NCBI RefSeq assembly: GCF_900099785.1 | Contig: NZ_FNDS01000007.1 | Location: forward strand, 248,001 to 312,000 | Length of the DNA stretch: 64,000 bases | DNA from: Pseudomonas panipatensis | GTDB taxonomy: Bacteria > Pseudomonadota > Gammaproteobacteria > Pseudomonadales > Pseudomonadaceae | Reading direction: 5' to 3' | Part shown: positions 1 through 10,414 of the stretch, one piece after another | Position numbering within the stretch: position 1 is the stretch's first letter | Layout of the letters: every line of letters starts with the position of its first letter | Notes under the pieces: generated by a model | What the model was told of the DNA's origin: nothing | Database searches by the model: none | The model's input: the letters and a program-made list of their open reading frames with translations, nothing else | Made by a program: the position numbers and the translations under genes

Positions 1-1684
1 GCCGCTCGCCGGCGCGGCGGGTCAATTCCAGGGTGTTGTCGGTGAGCGCGCGGCTGTTCTCCATGCGCTGCACCGCCTGTTGCGTGCCGGTCTGCAGGCC
101 GGCGATCAACTCTTCGATTTCCGCGGTGGAACTCTGGGTACGCTGCGCCAGCGCGCGCACTTCGTCGGCGACCACGGCGAAGCCGCGTCCCGCTTCGCCG
201 GCGCGGGCGGCTTCGATGGCGGCGTTGAGCGCCAGCAGGTTGGTCTGTTCGGCGACTGCCTTGATCACATCGAGCACGCTGCCGATCTTCTCGCTCTCGC
301 GCTTGAGTTGCTGCACCGCTTCGTTGGAACGGCCGACCTCGCTGGCCAGGCGATCCATCTGCCCCACCGCTTCGTTGACCACGCTGGCGCCGGCGCTGGC
401 CTCCTGGTCGGCGGCGCTGGCGGCGCGGGAGGCGTCCTCGGCATTGCGCGCGACTTCCTGGACGGTGGCCGCCATCTCGTTCATCGCCGTGGCGACCTGA
501 TCGGTTTCGACCTTCTGGCTGTTGACCCCGGCACTGGTCTGCTCGGTGACGGCGGAAAGCTCTTCGGCGGCGCTGGCGATCTGGGTGACGCCATCCTGAA
601 TGCGTCCGATCAGTTCGCGCAGGCTCTGGTTCATGCGTTGCATGCTGAGTTGCAGTTGGCCCAGTTCGTCCTTGCGATCGACCCGCAGCTCATGGCTCAG
701 GTCGCCACTGGCGATGCGCTCGGCGGCGCCCAGGACGTCACGCAGCGGCTGCACGATCTGGCGGGTGATGAGCCAGGCGGCGAGCACGCCGAGGATCAGG
801 GCCAGCGCGGTGGCCAGGGCGAGGAAGTTCTTCGCGCGGGCGGCGTCGGCGTCGCGTTTGGCGGTCTGGAGGCTGCTCAGTTCGGCGCTGAGTTTTTCGA
901 TCTGCAGGCCGCTATCGCGCATGCGATCGCGAACGGTCAGGCTGCTGTTGACCTCCTCGCGATAGCGGTCGAGGGCGCGGTGGTAATCCTGCAGGGCGTC
1001 AACCGCGGCCTGGTAGTTCGGGCGCTGTTCGGCGGAGGCGCTCGGGAGCTGGTTTTGCACGGCCTGGGTCGCTTGCTCCAGGGCGCTCACAGCCTTCTGT
1101 TCCAGCGCGGGGTCGTCGGTGGAGGTATAGGCCAGCACCTGGAAGCGCGCGGCCATGATCTGGCGGCCCAGTTCGACGACCCCCTGGAGTGTCTTGAGCG
1201 CCTCGGCCGAGCCGGAGTCGACCAGGCTCTGCTCGACCAGCTCCAGCCCCTGGGCGACCACGGCGGCCTTGCGCACCAGCGTCTTGCGGGCGCCCTCACG
1301 GCTATCGAAGGACTTGGTCAGGCTGCCGAACAGGGTGCGGTACTGGCTGGTCAGGCCGCGTTGCTCCTCGACCTTGCGCAGGTCATCGGCATCGCTGAGT
1401 GCCTGGGCGATTTGCTGTTGCTGTTGCTCCAACTGGGCGAGGGTGGTTTCCACCAGTTTGGCGTCGGCCGGGTCGCGGGTTGCCTGATACTTCAGGCGCG
1501 CCGTGCGCAGATCCTTGGTCTGGGCCACCAGGCTGGAAATGTCGCTGAGCTTGTCGGCACGCGAGATCAGGCTGTTCAGGTTGATCCAGCCGGTGACCGC
1601 GATGAGCAGCGTCAGGATCAGGACCAGGCCAAAGCCGCAGGCGAGTTTCAGATTCACACCGAGATTGCCAAACCAGCGAGACAT
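1..1684 (-). CDS. Methyl-accepting chemotaxis protein, HBM-type sensor (3' end outside window)
   Basis: Membrane chemoreceptor that signals to CheA/CheW. The ATG is at 1684 on the minus strand; the reading frame stays open to base 1, so the last part of the protein lies outside the window. The N-terminus has a short basic start and a membrane helix (about residues 12-32), then a long all-helical periplasmic part containing LRTARLKY, typical of helical bimodular (HBM) sensors such as McpS and McpK. A second membrane helix, a HAMP segment and the methyl-accepting domain with the hairpin motif [17 protein letters not shown] follow. Known HBM receptors bind TCA-cycle acids or alpha-ketoglutarate; ligand specificity here is inference. 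It precedes rsmE as in P. aeruginosa (PA5072, from memory). Confidence 0.9.
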   Translation of the reverse strand, partial: MSRWFGNLGVNLKLACGFGLVLILTLLIAVTGWINLNSLISRADKLSDISSLVAQTKDLRTARLKYQATRDPADAKLVETTLAQLEQQQQQIAQALSDADDLRKVEEQRGLTSQYRTLFGSLTKSFDSREGARKTLVRKAAVVAQGLELVEQSLVDSGSAEALKTLQGVVELGRQIMAARFQVLAYTSTDDPALEQKAVSALEQATQAVQNQLPSASAEQRPNYQAAVDALQDYHRALDRYREEVNSSLTVRDRMRDSGLQIEKLSAELSSLQTAKRDADAARAKNFLALATALALILGVLAAWLITRQIVQPLRDVLGAAERIASGDLSHELRVDRKDELGQLQLSMQRMNQSLRELIGRIQDGVTQIASAAEELSAVTEQTSAGVNSQKVETDQVATAMNEMAATVQEVARNAEDASRAASAADQEASAGASVVNEAVGQMDRLASEVGRSNEAVQQLKRESEKIGSVLDVIKAVAEQTNLLALNAAIEAARAGEAGRGFAVVADEVRALAQRTQSSTAEIEELIAGLQTGTQQAVQRMENSRALTDNTLELTRRAGER

Positions 1685-1844
1685 GAAAACGGAGCTCCAG
1701 TGGGTCGTGGGCGCGCGCGGCTGGCGCGGGGTGCGCAGCCGGAGGCAGCCGGTATCTGTCTATCGGCGAGGCGACGGCTATCTGAAATTTCTTTAGGGGT
1801 TTTCTGACTAATGGTTCGGGTCGCGACCAATGGTCACGATAGAG

Positions 1845-2552
1845 TCAGAACAAGCGTGCCAGAAGCGCGGTGACTGCCGTTTCGACGCGCAGGATACGTT
1901 CGCCAAGTTGCACGGGAGCCAGGCCGGCTTCGCGCAGTTTGTCGATCTCGTAGGGTATCCAGCCGCCTTCCGGGCCGATGGCCAGGGTCACGGCCTGTTG
2001 CACCGCGCGTGGGCACTCCGGCCAGGGGCCGGGATGACCGATCAGGCCGAGACTGCCGGCGGCCATGGCGGGCAGGCGATCCTCGACGAAGGGCTTGAAG
2101 CGCTTCTCGATGATCACCTCCGGCAGCAGCGTATCGCGTGCCTGCTCCAGGCCAAGGATCAGTTGCTCGTGGATCGCCGCCGGTTCGAGGAAAGGGGTCT
2201 GCCAGAAGCTTTTTTCTACGCGGTAGCTGTTCAGCAGGACCAAGCGTGGCACGCCCATCGCCGCCACGGTCTGCAAGACACGGCGGAGCATTTTCGGCCG
2301 AGGCAGGGCCAGCAGCAGGGTCAGCGGCAGCTTGGCCGGCGGCGGCTGGTCGAAGCGGACCTGGATTTCCGCCACCTCGCGCTCCAGGCGCAGCAACCGC
2401 CCTTCGCCCATCAGGCCGCCGAGGCGGCCGACGCGTAGGCTGTCGCCATTTTCGGCACGGTGTACGTCGTGCAAATGGGTGAGGCGGCGGTCGCGCAGAA
2501 TCACGCGATCCGCCGCGACGAAGTCGGCGTCGTCGAGCAGCAGCAGGTTCAC
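1845..2552 (-). CDS. rsmE: 16S rRNA m3U1498 methyltransferase RsmE
   Basis: SPOUT-family methyltransferase that methylates N3 of U1498 in 16S rRNA using S-adenosylmethionine. It is 235 residues, the usual RsmE length. An N-terminal PUA-like part ([17 protein letters not shown]) is followed by the C-terminal knotted SAM-binding region with LAIGPEGGW and [11 protein letters not shown], the family signatures. The start overlaps the end of tatC by 4 bases, so translation is probably coupled to the tat genes. The 160-base gap to the downstream chemoreceptor holds a GGTCGCGACC palindrome at 1819-1828. Confidence 0.95.
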   Translation of the reverse strand: MNLLLLDDADFVAADRVILRDRRLTHLHDVHRAENGDSLRVGRLGGLMGEGRLLRLEREVAEIQVRFDQPPPAKLPLTLLLALPRPKMLRRVLQTVAAMGVPRLVLLNSYRVEKSFWQTPFLEPAAIHEQLILGLEQARDTLLPEVIIEKRFKPFVEDRLPAMAAGSLGLIGHPGPWPECPRAVQQAVTLAIGPEGGWIPYEIDKLREAGLAPVQLGERILRVETAVTALLARLF

Positions 2553-3349
2553 GGGCGTGTCGCTGGCGGCTGGTCGCCGTTACCTTCGTTGGACTCGACG
2601 TCTTCGTCCTTGCGCTTGCGGATCAGGTGGCTGAACAGCACGCCACTCTCGAACAGCAGCCACATGGGCACGGCGAGCAGGGTCTGCGACATGGGATCGG
2701 GCGGGGTGAGGAGCATGCCGACCACGAAGCAGCCGATGATCACGTACGGACGGATCTTCTTCAGGTAGGCGACATCGACCACGCCGATCCATACCAGCAG
2801 CACGGTGGCCACCGGAATCTCGAAGGCCAGGCCGAAGGCGAACAGCAGCGTGAGGAAGTCCAGGTAACTGTTGATGTCGGTCATCGGCGTCACCCCTTCC
2901 GGGGCCTGGCCGAGGAAGAAGTGGAACATCAACGGGAACACCAGGAAGTAGGCGAACGCCATGCCGGCGTAGAACAGCACGATGCTCGATGCCAGCAGCG
3001 GCAGCGCCACGCGCTTCTCGTGCTTGTACAGGCCCGGCGCGATGAAGCCCCAGACCTGGGCGAGGATGATCGGCATGGCCAGCAGGACGGCCACGATCAT
3101 GGTCAGCTTCAGCGGCGCGAGGAAGGCCGAGGCCGGGTCGATGGCGATCATGGTCGCGCCTTCCGGGAGGAAGCGGCGCAACGGCGCGGAGGCGAAGGTG
3201 TAGATCTTCTGCGAGAAGTACAGCAGGCCGATGAAGATCACGAAGATCGCCGCGATGCAGCGCAGCAGGCGTGTCCGCAGTTCGGTCAGGTGCGAGACCA
3301 GGGGCATCTCCTGGTCGTTCTCGGGCTGGTCGGGCTTTTCGTCGCTCAT
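2549..3349 (-). CDS. tatC: Sec-independent protein translocase TatC
   Basis: Multi-spanning inner-membrane subunit that recognises twin-arginine signal peptides and recruits TatA. It is 266 residues with about six hydrophobic segments. The N-terminal [17 protein letters not shown] block and the [11 protein letters not shown] segment are conserved TatC features. The C-terminus is a hydrophilic, charged tail ([13 protein letters not shown]). It overlaps tatB by 4 bases and rsmE by 4 bases, which indicates a tightly coupled tatABC operon. Confidence 0.96.
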   Translation of the reverse strand: MSDEKPDQPENDQEMPLVSHLTELRTRLLRCIAAIFVIFIGLLYFSQKIYTFASAPLRRFLPEGATMIAIDPASAFLAPLKLTMIVAVLLAMPIILAQVWGFIAPGLYKHEKRVALPLLASSIVLFYAGMAFAYFLVFPLMFHFFLGQAPEGVTPMTDINSYLDFLTLLFAFGLAFEIPVATVLLVWIGVVDVAYLKKIRPYVIIGCFVVGMLLTPPDPMSQTLLAVPMWLLFESGVLFSHLIRKRKDEDVESNEGNGDQPPATRP

Positions 3350-3735
3350 GGGTTACGCGGCGTCTCGGACGGTGCAGGCGTCTGCGGGGCGGTGGGCGCT
3401 GCCGGGGCGTCGGTGCTGCTCGCGGCCGGTGGCGGCGGCGCATCGCTGCCGGGCGTGGCGATGGTCGGTGGCGACGCGGGCTTGCCGGTCAGCGGTTCCA
3501 TCAGCTTCTGCGCATCGCGCTCCATCTGCAGGATGTGCTCGTTGTGCAGCTGCCGGCGGATTTCGTCGGCGCCCAGTTCGCGCTCCACTTCCTGTTTGAT
3601 CGCATTGAAACTGCGTTTCAGCCGGCCGATCCACAGGCCCGCGGTGCGCGCGGCTCCCGGCAGGCGCTCGGGACCGAGCACGAGCAGGGCGACCAGGCCG
3701 ACCAGCAGCAGTTCGCTGAAGCTGATACCGAACAT
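3346..3735 (-). CDS. tatB: Sec-independent protein translocase TatB
   Basis: Single-span subunit that forms the TatBC receptor complex. It is 129 residues. The transmembrane helix ([20 protein letters not shown]) and the following GPERLP hinge and amphipathic helix are diagnostic of TatB. The C-terminal tail after about residue 75 is rich in Pro, Ala and Thr and poorly conserved. It lies between tatA and tatC. Confidence 0.95.
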   Translation of the reverse strand: MFGISFSELLLVGLVALLVLGPERLPGAARTAGLWIGRLKRSFNAIKQEVERELGADEIRRQLHNEHILQMERDAQKLMEPLTGKPASPPTIATPGSDAPPPPAASSTDAPAAPTAPQTPAPSETPRNP

Positions 3736-3749
3736 GGCGGTTTATCCCA

Positions 3750-3986
3750 TCAGTCCTTGCGTGCCGGTTCTTCGACCTTGGTCGCCTGGGCGTCGATGGT
3801 GTGCCCCTGGTTCAGCGGCGGGGTCGCCTGCTGCGGCTTTTCCTCTTCCTCGGTGTTCATCGCCTTGCGGAAGCCCTTGACCGCTTCGCCGACGTCCGAA
3901 CCCAGCGTCTTCAGGCGTTTGGTGCCGAACACCAGGACCACGACGATGAGGATCACTACCCAGTGTTTCCAGTCAAAAATGCCCAT
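3750..3986 (-). CDS. tatA: Sec-independent protein translocase TatA
   Basis: Pore-forming subunit of the Tat export system, 78 residues. I place the start at the ATG at 3986, which has an AGGAG ribosome site just upstream and gives [20 protein letters not shown], the expected short N-terminus and membrane helix. An upstream in-frame start would add 20 basic residues that the family lacks. The [10 protein letters not shown] hinge and the amphipathic helix follow. It is the first gene of tatABC and lies just downstream of hisE in the same direction. Confidence 0.95.
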   Translation of the reverse strand: MGIFDWKHWVVILIVVVLVFGTKRLKTLGSDVGEAVKGFRKAMNTEEEEKPQQATPPLNQGHTIDAQATKVEEPARKD

Positions 3987-4011
3987 GCTTCTTCTCCTAG
4001 GAAAATGCTCT

Positions 4012-4350
4012 TCAAGCCGACGGCTGACGGGCCGCCTTCTCGTCATGGCCGGACAGGCCGAAGCGGCGCTCCAGTTCGTCCAGTACCGCCTGCGGATGCT
4101 GGCCGAGGGCGGCGAGCATGACCAGCGAGTGGAACCAGAGGTCGGCGGTTTCGTAGATCAGGTCCGAGCAGTCACCGCTGACTGCGGCATCCTTGGCGGC
4201 AAGGATGGTTTCCACCGATTCCTCGCCGACTTTCTCCAGAATCTTGTTCAGGCCCTTGTGGTACAGGCTGGCTACATAGGAGCTTTCCGGCGCGGCGTTC
4301 TTGCGCGATTCGAGCACTTCGGCCAGGCGCGCGAGGGTGTCGTTACTCAT
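4012..4350 (-). CDS. hisE: Phosphoribosyl-ATP pyrophosphatase HisE
   Basis: Second step of histidine synthesis: hydrolyses phosphoribosyl-ATP to phosphoribosyl-AMP. The start at 4350 gives MSNDTLARL and 112 residues, matching Pseudomonas HisE; an ATG four codons earlier at 4362 is possible. The MazG-like fold signature KVGEESVET and a downstream ETADLWFH block are present. The start overlaps the end of hisI by 8 bases. HisE and HisI are separate proteins here, whereas enterobacteria fuse them. Confidence 0.95.
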   Translation of the reverse strand: MSNDTLARLAEVLESRKNAAPESSYVASLYHKGLNKILEKVGEESVETILAAKDAAVSGDCSDLIYETADLWFHSLVMLAALGQHPQAVLDELERRFGLSGHDEKAARQPSA

Positions 4351-4744
4351 GGGAGTGTCCATGGCTGTAGATGGCGTCGGGGTTCTTCAGCACCGCGTCC
4401 ACGGTCTTCCAGCCGCCATTCTCGTAGACGCGGTAGAAGCAGCTTTCGCGGCCGGTGTGGCAGGCGATGCCGCCGAGTTGCTCGACCATCAGGATGATGA
4501 CGTCGGCGTCGCAGTCCAGGCGCAGTTCATGGAGCTTCTGGACGTGCCCGGATTCCTCGCCCTTGCGCCACAGCTTGCCGCGCGAGCGCGACCAGTAGAT
4601 GGCGCGGTTCTCGGCGACGGTGAGAGCCAGGGACTCGCGGTTCATCCAGGCCATCATCAGCACGCGGCCGCTGCGGTAGTCCTGGGCGATCGCCGGGACC
4701 AGGCCATCGGCGTTCCAGTGGATTTCGTCCAGCCAGTCTTTCAT
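4343..4744 (-). CDS. hisI: Phosphoribosyl-AMP cyclohydrolase HisI
   Basis: Third step of histidine synthesis: opens the purine ring of phosphoribosyl-AMP. It is 133 residues. The zinc ligands are visible as LDCDAD (around residue 81) and the paired cysteines in [11 protein letters not shown] (around residues 98-107). The substrate-loop motif [12 protein letters not shown] is present near residue 30. It overlaps hisE by 8 bases and follows ubiB with an 82-base gap. Confidence 0.96.
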   Translation of the reverse strand: MKDWLDEIHWNADGLVPAIAQDYRSGRVLMMAWMNRESLALTVAENRAIYWSRSRGKLWRKGEESGHVQKLHELRLDCDADVIILMVEQLGGIACHTGRESCFYRVYENGGWKTVDAVLKNPDAIYSHGHSHE

Positions 4745-4826
4745 TGTCGATTCCGTACTGCAGGCTCTTGGGTCGCGCGGAGCGATCTCGGTAACGGGTA
4801 AGTGTGCCAGCCACAGCGGCTACTGG

Positions 4827-6419
4827 CTATCGGCGCAGAATCAGATATAGACCACCGGCCAGCATCGCCCAGGCCGGCCAGGCGTCCGCGCCGTGGGTGG
4901 TCAGGCCGGTCTGCACCGCGGCGGCGATCAGCAGGGCGCCGACGATGCGCCCGGCGCGGTCTCCCGCCGGCGCCGCCGCGGGTTTTTCCAGCGGCGCCTG
5001 GGACAGGCGCTCCAGGGTGTCGCGGGTCATCTGCGCGAGGTGCGGCACCTGCTCGACGTGCTGCTGGAAATTGCGCAGCAGCTGGCCGGGGCTGACGCGC
5101 TCGCGCATCCAGCGTTCGAGGAAGGGTTGCGCGGTGGTCCACAGGTCCAGTTCGGGGTAGAGCTGGCGCCCCAGGCCCTCGATGTTCAGCAGGGTTTTCT
5201 GCAGCAGCACCAGTTGCGGCTGCACTTCCATGTTGAAGCGCCGTGCGGTCTGGAACAGACGCAGCAGCACCTGGCCGAAGGAGATGTCCTTGAGCGGTTT
5301 CTCGAAGATCGGCTCGCAGACGGTGCGGATCGCCGCTTCGAAGTCGTTGACCTTGGTTTCCGCGGGAACCCAGCCGGAGTCGATGTGCAGCTGGGCGACC
5401 TTGCGGTAGTCGCGCTTGAAGAAGGCGATCAGGTTGCGCGCCAGGTAGTCCTGGTCCTCGTCGGTGAGGCTGCCGACGATGCCGCAGTCCACCGCGATGT
5501 ATTGCGGGCTCCAGGGCGTGCGGGTGCTGACGAAGATGTTGCCGGGGTGCATGTCGGCGTGGAAGAAGCTGTCGCGGAACACCTGGGTGAAGAAGATCTC
5601 CACGCCGCGCTCGGCCAGTGCCTTGAAGTCGGTACGCTGGTCGCGCAGGGTTTCCAGGTCGGTCACCGGAATGCCGTAGATGCGCTCCATCACCAGCACC
5701 TTGGGGCGGCACCAGTCCCAGTAAACCTGGGGCACGTAAAGCAGCGGCGAACCCTCGAAATTGCGCCGCAGCTGCGACGAGTTGGCGGCTTCACGGAGCA
5801 GGTCGAGCTCGTCGTAGATGGTCTTCTCGTAGTCGCTGACCACTTCCACCGGGTGCAGGCGCCGGGCGTCGCTGGAGATGCGTTCGGCCAGGCGGGCGAG
5901 GATGAACAGCCAGGCGATGTCGGCGCGGATCACCGGCTTGAGATTGGGGCGGATGACCTTGACCACCACTTCCTCGCCGCTCTTCAACTGCGCGGCGTGG
6001 ACCTGGGCCACCGAGGCCGAGGCCAGCGGTTCGCGCTCGAAGCGGGCGAAGACCTGCTCGATCTTCGCGCCCAGTTGCTCTTCGATCAGCGCCACCGAGG
6101 CTTCCGGCGGGAAGGGCGGGACTTTGTCCTGCAGGCGTGCGAGTTCGTTGGCGATGTCGTCGGGAAGCAGGTCGCGGCGGGTCGAGAGAATCTGCCCGAA
6201 TTTGATGAAGATCGGCCCCAGCCCCTCCAGCGCCAGGCGAATGCGCTCGCCACGGCTGAGGTCGAGCGTGCGCCGCGGCAGCCAGCGCCAGGGCAGCATG
6301 CCGCCGAGCAGGCGCAGCCACCAGGGCAGCATCGGCAATTCGAGAATGAGGTCGTCGAGGCGGTAGCGGATCACCACACTCTGGATGCGCAGCAGGCGGC
6401 GGAAGGCGAGCAGCTTCAT
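4827..6419 (-). CDS. ubiB: Ubiquinone biosynthesis ATPase/kinase-like protein UbiB
   Basis: ADCK/COQ8-family membrane protein needed for ubiquinone biosynthesis. It is 530 residues. The KxGQ motif appears in [11 protein letters not shown], an Ala/Ser-rich nucleotide loop in [12 protein letters not shown], and the catalytic-loop-like [10 protein letters not shown] with the metal-binding VDCGIVG. The C-terminus ends in two hydrophobic helices ([14 protein letters not shown] and the last 20 residues) that anchor it. It overlaps ubiJ by 4 bases in a ubiE-ubiJ-ubiB operon. Confidence 0.95.
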   Translation of the reverse strand: MKLLAFRRLLRIQSVVIRYRLDDLILELPMLPWWLRLLGGMLPWRWLPRRTLDLSRGERIRLALEGLGPIFIKFGQILSTRRDLLPDDIANELARLQDKVPPFPPEASVALIEEQLGAKIEQVFARFEREPLASASVAQVHAAQLKSGEEVVVKVIRPNLKPVIRADIAWLFILARLAERISSDARRLHPVEVVSDYEKTIYDELDLLREAANSSQLRRNFEGSPLLYVPQVYWDWCRPKVLVMERIYGIPVTDLETLRDQRTDFKALAERGVEIFFTQVFRDSFFHADMHPGNIFVSTRTPWSPQYIAVDCGIVGSLTDEDQDYLARNLIAFFKRDYRKVAQLHIDSGWVPAETKVNDFEAAIRTVCEPIFEKPLKDISFGQVLLRLFQTARRFNMEVQPQLVLLQKTLLNIEGLGRQLYPELDLWTTAQPFLERWMRERVSPGQLLRNFQQHVEQVPHLAQMTRDTLERLSQAPLEKPAAAPAGDRAGRIVGALLIAAAVQTGLTTHGADAWPAWAMLAGGLYLILRR

Positions 6420-7039
6420 GCGTCGGGATTCAGCTTCTTGGCGAGGCGCGTCAGGCGCGCGTCGAGGCGGTCGAGGGCGATCTTCAACTGGTCCAGTTCG
6501 CCGAAGCGGGCTTCCGCTTCATGGCGGCCGACCAGGCTGCGGCTCTCTTCGGCGAGGTAGTCGGCCAGGCTCAGGCGCAGGCTTTCCAGGCTGTCGCCGG
6601 TCCAGCTCGCCGCGCCGCGCAGGCGGCTGCCGAGCAGGTGCGTGGCGAGCGGACCGAGCCAGCGTTGCAGCTCGTATTCCCAGTCCAGTTCGAGGCTCTG
6701 GAGGATGTCGGCGAGTTCCAGCAGCAAGGCGCTGTCGCCGCCCATCTCGACCTCGGGACTGTGCAGCACGCGGGTCTTGTCGCGCGCCAGGGCCAGTTGC
6801 AGCAGGCTGCCGGCGGGGGCGCGCAGGGTGCAGTCGACGGTCGCTTCATGGTGCGCGGCCAGGTGCAGGCCATCCGCATCGGGAAGGATGAACAGGCGCA
6901 GCGGCGGCGCCTGGCAGTCCACTTCCAGCACCCGTCCGGCGAGCCGGGCGAGCCGCAGCAGGGCCACGCCATCGAGGCGCAGCACGCGGTTCACGCCGGC
7001 TTCGGCGCTGGCCAGCAGCGCCTGGGTGATGAGCGCCAT
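6416..7039 (-). CDS. ubiJ: Ubiquinone biosynthesis accessory factor UbiJ (SCP2-like)
   Basis: SCP2-domain lipid-binding protein that, with UbiK, helps assemble the aerobic ubiquinone complex. It is 207 residues. The N-terminal half has an SCP2-type sheet pattern ([28 protein letters not shown]), and the C-terminal quarter is a predicted coiled coil ([19 protein letters not shown]). It starts immediately after the ubiE stop codon with no gap and overlaps ubiB. Confidence 0.93.
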   Translation of the reverse strand: MALITQALLASAEAGVNRVLRLDGVALLRLARLAGRVLEVDCQAPPLRLFILPDADGLHLAAHHEATVDCTLRAPAGSLLQLALARDKTRVLHSPEVEMGGDSALLLELADILQSLELDWEYELQRWLGPLATHLLGSRLRGAASWTGDSLESLRLSLADYLAEESRSLVGRHEAEARFGELDQLKIALDRLDARLTRLAKKLNPDA

Positions 7040-7822
7040 CTATGGCTTGATGCCGCGGTGCAGGGCGACCACGCCGCCGGTCATGTTGTGGTAGGTGACG
7101 CGATCGAAACCGGCTTCGACCATCATCGACTTCAGCGTTTCCTGGTCCGGGTGCATGCGGATCGACTCCGCCAGGTAGCGGTAGCTTTCCGAGTCGTTGG
7201 TGACCAGCTTGCCCATCAGCGGCAGCAGGGTGAAGGAATAGGCGTCGTAGGCCTTGGACAGCAGGCTGCTGGTCGGCTTGGAGAATTCCAGCACCAGCAG
7301 GCGGCCACCGGGCTTGAGCACCCGCAGCATGGAGCGGATGGCGGCATCCTTGTGGGTGACGTTGCGCAGGCCGAAGGCGATGGTCACGCAGTCGAAATGG
7401 TTGTCCGGGAAGGGCAGCTTCTCGGCGTCGGCCTGGACGAAGCGCACGTTGCCGGAAACGCCGCTGTCGAGCAGCTTGTCGCGGCCGACCTTGAGCATCG
7501 AGGCGTTGATGTCGGCGAGCACCACTTCGCCGGTCGGGCCGACCAGGCGCGAGAACTGGCGGGTCAGGTCGCCGGTGCCGCCAGCGATGTCCAGCACGCG
7601 GTTGCCGCTGCGTACGCCGGACAGCTCGATGGTGAAGCGTTTCCACAGGCGGTGGATGCCTGCGGACATCAGGTCGTTCATCAGGTCGTACTTGGCGGCG
7701 ACCGAGTGGAAGACCTCGGCGACCTTTCCGGCCTTTTCGCTCTCCGGCACGCTCTTGTAGCCGAAGTGCGTAGTGGGTTCGGCGGGGCCTTGGCCCGCTC
7801 CGGGTTTGCGCGGCTCGCTCAT
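7040..7822 (-). CDS. ubiE: Ubiquinone/menaquinone C-methyltransferase UbiE
   Basis: SAM-dependent C-methylation step of ubiquinone synthesis. I use the ATG at 7822 (MSEPRKPG), which gives 260 residues; an upstream in-frame start would add 66 unrelated residues from the promoter region. The glycine-rich SAM motif [11 protein letters not shown] and the UbiE signatures [11 protein letters not shown] and [11 protein letters not shown] are present. First gene of ubiE-ubiJ-ubiB; a short gap separates it from the divergent PHA-associated gene at 7962. Confidence 0.96.
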   Translation of the reverse strand: MSEPRKPGAGQGPAEPTTHFGYKSVPESEKAGKVAEVFHSVAAKYDLMNDLMSAGIHRLWKRFTIELSGVRSGNRVLDIAGGTGDLTRQFSRLVGPTGEVVLADINASMLKVGRDKLLDSGVSGNVRFVQADAEKLPFPDNHFDCVTIAFGLRNVTHKDAAIRSMLRVLKPGGRLLVLEFSKPTSSLLSKAYDAYSFTLLPLMGKLVTNDSESYRYLAESIRMHPDQETLKSMMVEAGFDRVTYHNMTGGVVALHRGIKP

Positions 7823-7961
7823 GGCGTTTCTACCCTGGAAGTAAGTGGCGGCCATTCTAACAGGATGCGCGGAAAGTGCTGCCCCGCTCGGTGTCGGCGC
7901 GGGGTGCGGCGCGTTGTCGTGCCGCGTATCATCCGCGCATCTGTCATTTCCGGAGGCGTCC

Positions 7962-8237
7962 ATGTCCTGTATCCACGTCGAACGTTCCCATTCACTCGGC
8001 CGCGAGGCGGCCCGCGCCAAGGCGCAGAAGCTGGCCGAGAAGCTGGCCAGCGAGCATGGCGTGAGCTACGCCTGGCAGGGCGATGTCCTGGCCTTCAAGC
8101 GCAGTGGCGTGGATGGCCGGATCGAGGTCAGCGACGACCGCGTGGCGGTGGAAGTGAAACTCGGCATGCTGCTCTCGGCCATGGGCGGTCTGCTCAAGGG
8201 CGAGATCGAACGCGCGCTGGACAAGGCGCTGGCCTGA
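7962..8237 (+). CDS. Polyhydroxyalkanoic acid system protein (PHA_gran_rgn family)
   Basis: Small 91-residue protein found next to PHA genes in pseudomonads; its exact function is not known to me. The ATG at 7962 has GGAGG about 6 bases upstream and gives [17 protein letters not shown], matching the family N-terminus. The rest reads as a compact alpha/beta domain ending in an amphipathic helix ([17 protein letters not shown]). A longer frame from 7845 lacks a ribosome site. It is divergent from ubiE and co-directional with phaI. Confidence 0.85.
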   Translation: MSCIHVERSHSLGREAARAKAQKLAEKLASEHGVSYAWQGDVLAFKRSGVDGRIEVSDDRVAVEVKLGMLLSAMGGLLKGEIERALDKALA

Positions 8238-8354
8238 GCCACGGCCACGGCCGCCCGGCCTGGTATGTGTTTTCTAATTTTCCCCGATACCTTGCACTTA
8301 GCCCGCAGCAGCGCGGGCCTCTCTCGAATCCGAGCACAGTGTGAGGTGCATGCC

Positions 8355-8768
8355 ATGGCCAAGGTCGCCACGAAGAAGAAAGTCGAGAACGAGTTTTCCC
8401 TGATCACCGACGTCAAGCACTACGCCCGGCAGATCTGGCTGGCCGGGCTGGGTGCCTACGCCAAGGTCGGGCAGGAAGGCAGCGTCTATTTCAAAGAGCT
8501 GGTTAAGGCCGGCGAAGGCGTTGAGAAGAAGGGCCGCAAGCTGGTCACCTCGCAGGTCGAGTCGGCCAACGACAGCGTCAAGAGCGGCGTCTCCAGCGTC
8601 AAGGGCAAGGTCGAGGTACAACTGGACAAGGTCGAGAAGGCTTTCGACAGTCGCGTGGCGACCACCCTCAATCGTATCGGAATCCCCTCGCGGCACGACG
8701 TCGAAGCGCTCTCTGCTAAGCTTGATCAGCTGAGCGCTGTGCTCGAACGTGTGGCGAAAACTCAATAA
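8355..8768 (+). CDS. phaI: PHA granule phasin PhaI
   Basis: Granule-coating phasin of mcl-PHA producers, 137 residues from the ATG at 8355. The N-terminal AKVATKKK is basic, then comes the phasin helix block with ARQIWLAGLGAYAKV, followed by heptad-like helices (SQVESANDSVKSGVSSVKGKVEVQLDKVE, quoted only as a region) and a C-terminal leucine-zipper-like segment. Its first 100 residues are paralogous to those of PhaF, encoded next. The leader contains a GCCCGC/GCGGGC hairpin at 8301-8318. In P. putida PhaD controls this promoter; that is known for the family, not shown here. Confidence 0.93.
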   Translation: MAKVATKKKVENEFSLITDVKHYARQIWLAGLGAYAKVGQEGSVYFKELVKAGEGVEKKGRKLVTSQVESANDSVKSGVSSVKGKVEVQLDKVEKAFDSRVATTLNRIGIPSRHDVEALSAKLDQLSAVLERVAKTQ

Positions 8769-8778
8769 GGAGAGTGGG

Positions 8779-9606
8779 ATGGCTGGCAAAAAAACTACCG
8801 ATAAAAAGGAATCCAGCTGGGTCGGCGAGATCGAGAAATACTCGCGGCAGATCTGGCTGGCTGGCTTGGGGGCCTACTCGAAGGTCAGCAAGGACGGCAG
8901 CAAGCTGTTCGAGACGCTGGTCAAGGATGGCGAGAAGGCCGAGAAGCTCGCCAAGAGCGAGGTCGACAAGTCCGTCGGCGTGGTCAAGTCCACCGCCCGC
9001 TCGGCCAAGTCCAAGGTCGATGAGGTCAAGGACAAGGCGCTGGGCAAATGGGGCGAGCTGGAAGAGGCCTTCGACAAGCGCCTGAACAGCGCGATCTCCC
9101 GACTCGGCGTGCCGAGCCGCAATGAGGTCAAGGAGCTGCACAGCAAGGTCGAAACCCTGACCAAGCAGATCGAGAAGCTCACCGGCGTCAGCGTCAAGAG
9201 CGTCAAGCCAGCGGCCAAGGCTGCCGCGAAGCCTGCCGCTAAACCGGCAGCCAAGGTAGCGGCCGCCAAGCCCGCAGCCAAACCCGGCGTCGCCAAACCG
9301 GCGGCTGCCAAGACCGCCGCGGCCAAACCGGCAGCCGCCAAGCCCGCCGCGAAGCCGGCAGCCAAGGCAGCCGCCAAACCCGCAGCCAAACCCGCAGCCA
9401 AACCCGTAGCAGCCAAGCCGGCGGCGAAAGCGCCTGCCGCCAAACCTGCTGCAGCGAAGAAGCCGGCGGTGAAGAGAGCCGCTGCGCCCAAGGCCGCGGC
9501 CAAGCCGGCAGCGCCCGCTACCCCGGCCGCGGCGCCGGCCACTCCGCTGGCGGCTACCCCGGCTGCCGCTCCGGCAACCCCGGCGAGCACGCCGACCCAG
9601 GCCTGA
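8779..9606 (+). CDS. phaF: PHA granule phasin/histone-like protein PhaF
   Basis: Bifunctional protein of 275 residues that coats PHA granules and binds DNA, helping to share granules between daughter cells. The N-terminal half is a phasin domain homologous to PhaI (SRQIWLAGLGAYSKV), with a coiled-coil oligomerisation region near residues 115-135. From about residue 140 the sequence becomes histone H1-like with many AAKP-type repeats. The extreme C-terminus loses lysine and is Ala/Pro/Thr-rich. It begins 10 bases after phaI and ends at a clear terminator. Confidence 0.95.
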   Translation: MAGKKTTDKKESSWVGEIEKYSRQIWLAGLGAYSKVSKDGSKLFETLVKDGEKAEKLAKSEVDKSVGVVKSTARSAKSKVDEVKDKALGKWGELEEAFDKRLNSAISRLGVPSRNEVKELHSKVETLTKQIEKLTGVSVKSVKPAAKAAAKPAAKPAAKVAAAKPAAKPGVAKPAAAKTAAAKPAAAKPAAKPAAKAAAKPAAKPAAKPVAAKPAAKAPAAKPAAAKKPAVKRAAAPKAAAKPAAPATPAAAPATPLAATPAAAPATPASTPTQA

Positions 9607-9625
9607 CACGCCACGCTGTACCCGA

Positions 9626-9650
9626 CGCCCGGCCATGTGCCGGGCGTTTT
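9626..9650 (+). terminator. Rho-independent terminator after phaIF
   Basis: Perfect 8-bp stem CGCCCGGC/GCCGGGCG with a 5-base loop, followed by TTTT. It lies 20 bases after the phaF stop and separates the converging phaIF and phaC1-Z-C2-D operons. Confidence 0.85.
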
Positions 9651-9661
9651 CATTCCCGCCC

Positions 9662-10279
9662 TCAGGTCGACGTCAGATAGCGCTGGGCCAGATGCTCGGC
9701 GGTGACGCGCGACTCCCCGCGCAGGTGCGGCGCGACCAGCATCATCACCTGATAGACCACCAGGCGGACTTCGCCGGCGTGGCCGAGGATGCGTTGGTAG
9801 TCCAGGGAGAACAGCAGGGTCAGGGTGATCTGCTCGACCAGTTGGCCGAGGGATTCGGTATCGCTGGTCAGCTCTCCTTCGGCCTTGAGGCGGGCGAGCA
9901 GGGCCGCCAGGGTGCGCTTCAGCGCCTTGAGCCAGTTGCGGATGCCGCGCGCCAGTTTCGGCAGGCGGCCGGCCAGGTTGGACAGGTCCTGGAAGAGGAA
10001 GCGGTAATGCGCCAGGCGCTCGACGATCAGGTGCAGGAACAGCCAGTAGTCTTCGGCGCCCAGGCGCGCATCGGCAGGTGGGTCGAGCAGCGGCTGCAGA
10101 TCGCCCTCGAAGCGCTCGAACAGCGCCAGTACCAGCGGCTCCTTGCCGTGGAAGTGGTAGTACAGGTTGCCCGGGCTGATGCCCAGTTCGGTGGCGATCT
10201 CCAGGGTGGAGACATTGGGCTCGCCCTGTTCATTGAACAGCAGCAGGGCACATTCGAGGATGCGGTCGCGGGTTTTCAT
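9662..10279 (-). CDS. phaD: TetR-family PHA regulator PhaD
   Basis: Transcriptional regulator of the PHA cluster, 205 residues. The N-terminal TetR helix-turn-helix is clear (TRDRILECALLLFNEQG then ISPGNLYYHFHGKEPL). The remaining helical part is the effector domain; for P. putida PhaD it binds a CoA intermediate of fatty acid catabolism and activates phaC1 and phaI. It is the last gene of the phaC1-phaZ-phaC2-phaD operon. Confidence 0.93.
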   Translation of the reverse strand: MKTRDRILECALLLFNEQGEPNVSTLEIATELGISPGNLYYHFHGKEPLVLALFERFEGDLQPLLDPPADARLGAEDYWLFLHLIVERLAHYRFLFQDLSNLAGRLPKLARGIRNWLKALKRTLAALLARLKAEGELTSDTESLGQLVEQITLTLLFSLDYQRILGHAGEVRLVVYQVMMLVAPHLRGESRVTAEHLAQRYLTST

Positions 10280-10414
10280 CCGTGTGCTTGTTCTGGCCTC
10301 CGGGGTTTCGACGATAACGGCGCGGCCGAGCCGCCGCCAGCCTGGTTTTGTAGGAGCAGGCTGGCGCTGGCGCGGATTCGGCGCTGACGTGTCGCGGCGG
10401 CCAACGGGCCGCTC

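Noticed and set aside
80-1807. A 575-codon open frame antisense to the chemotaxis transducer
   Set aside because: Shadow frame; the translated sequence has no domain pattern, while the minus-strand gene has all chemoreceptor motifs.
8779-9606. AAKP-rich repeats in phaF as a possible DNA repeat or CRISPR-like array
   Set aside because: They are codons of a histone-like tail, irregular in spacing and typical of PhaF.
10335-10385. A GTAGGAGCAGGCTGGCGC stretch resembling a Pseudomonas REP element
   Set aside because: Only part of the usual element is present and the expected inverted repeat is incomplete.
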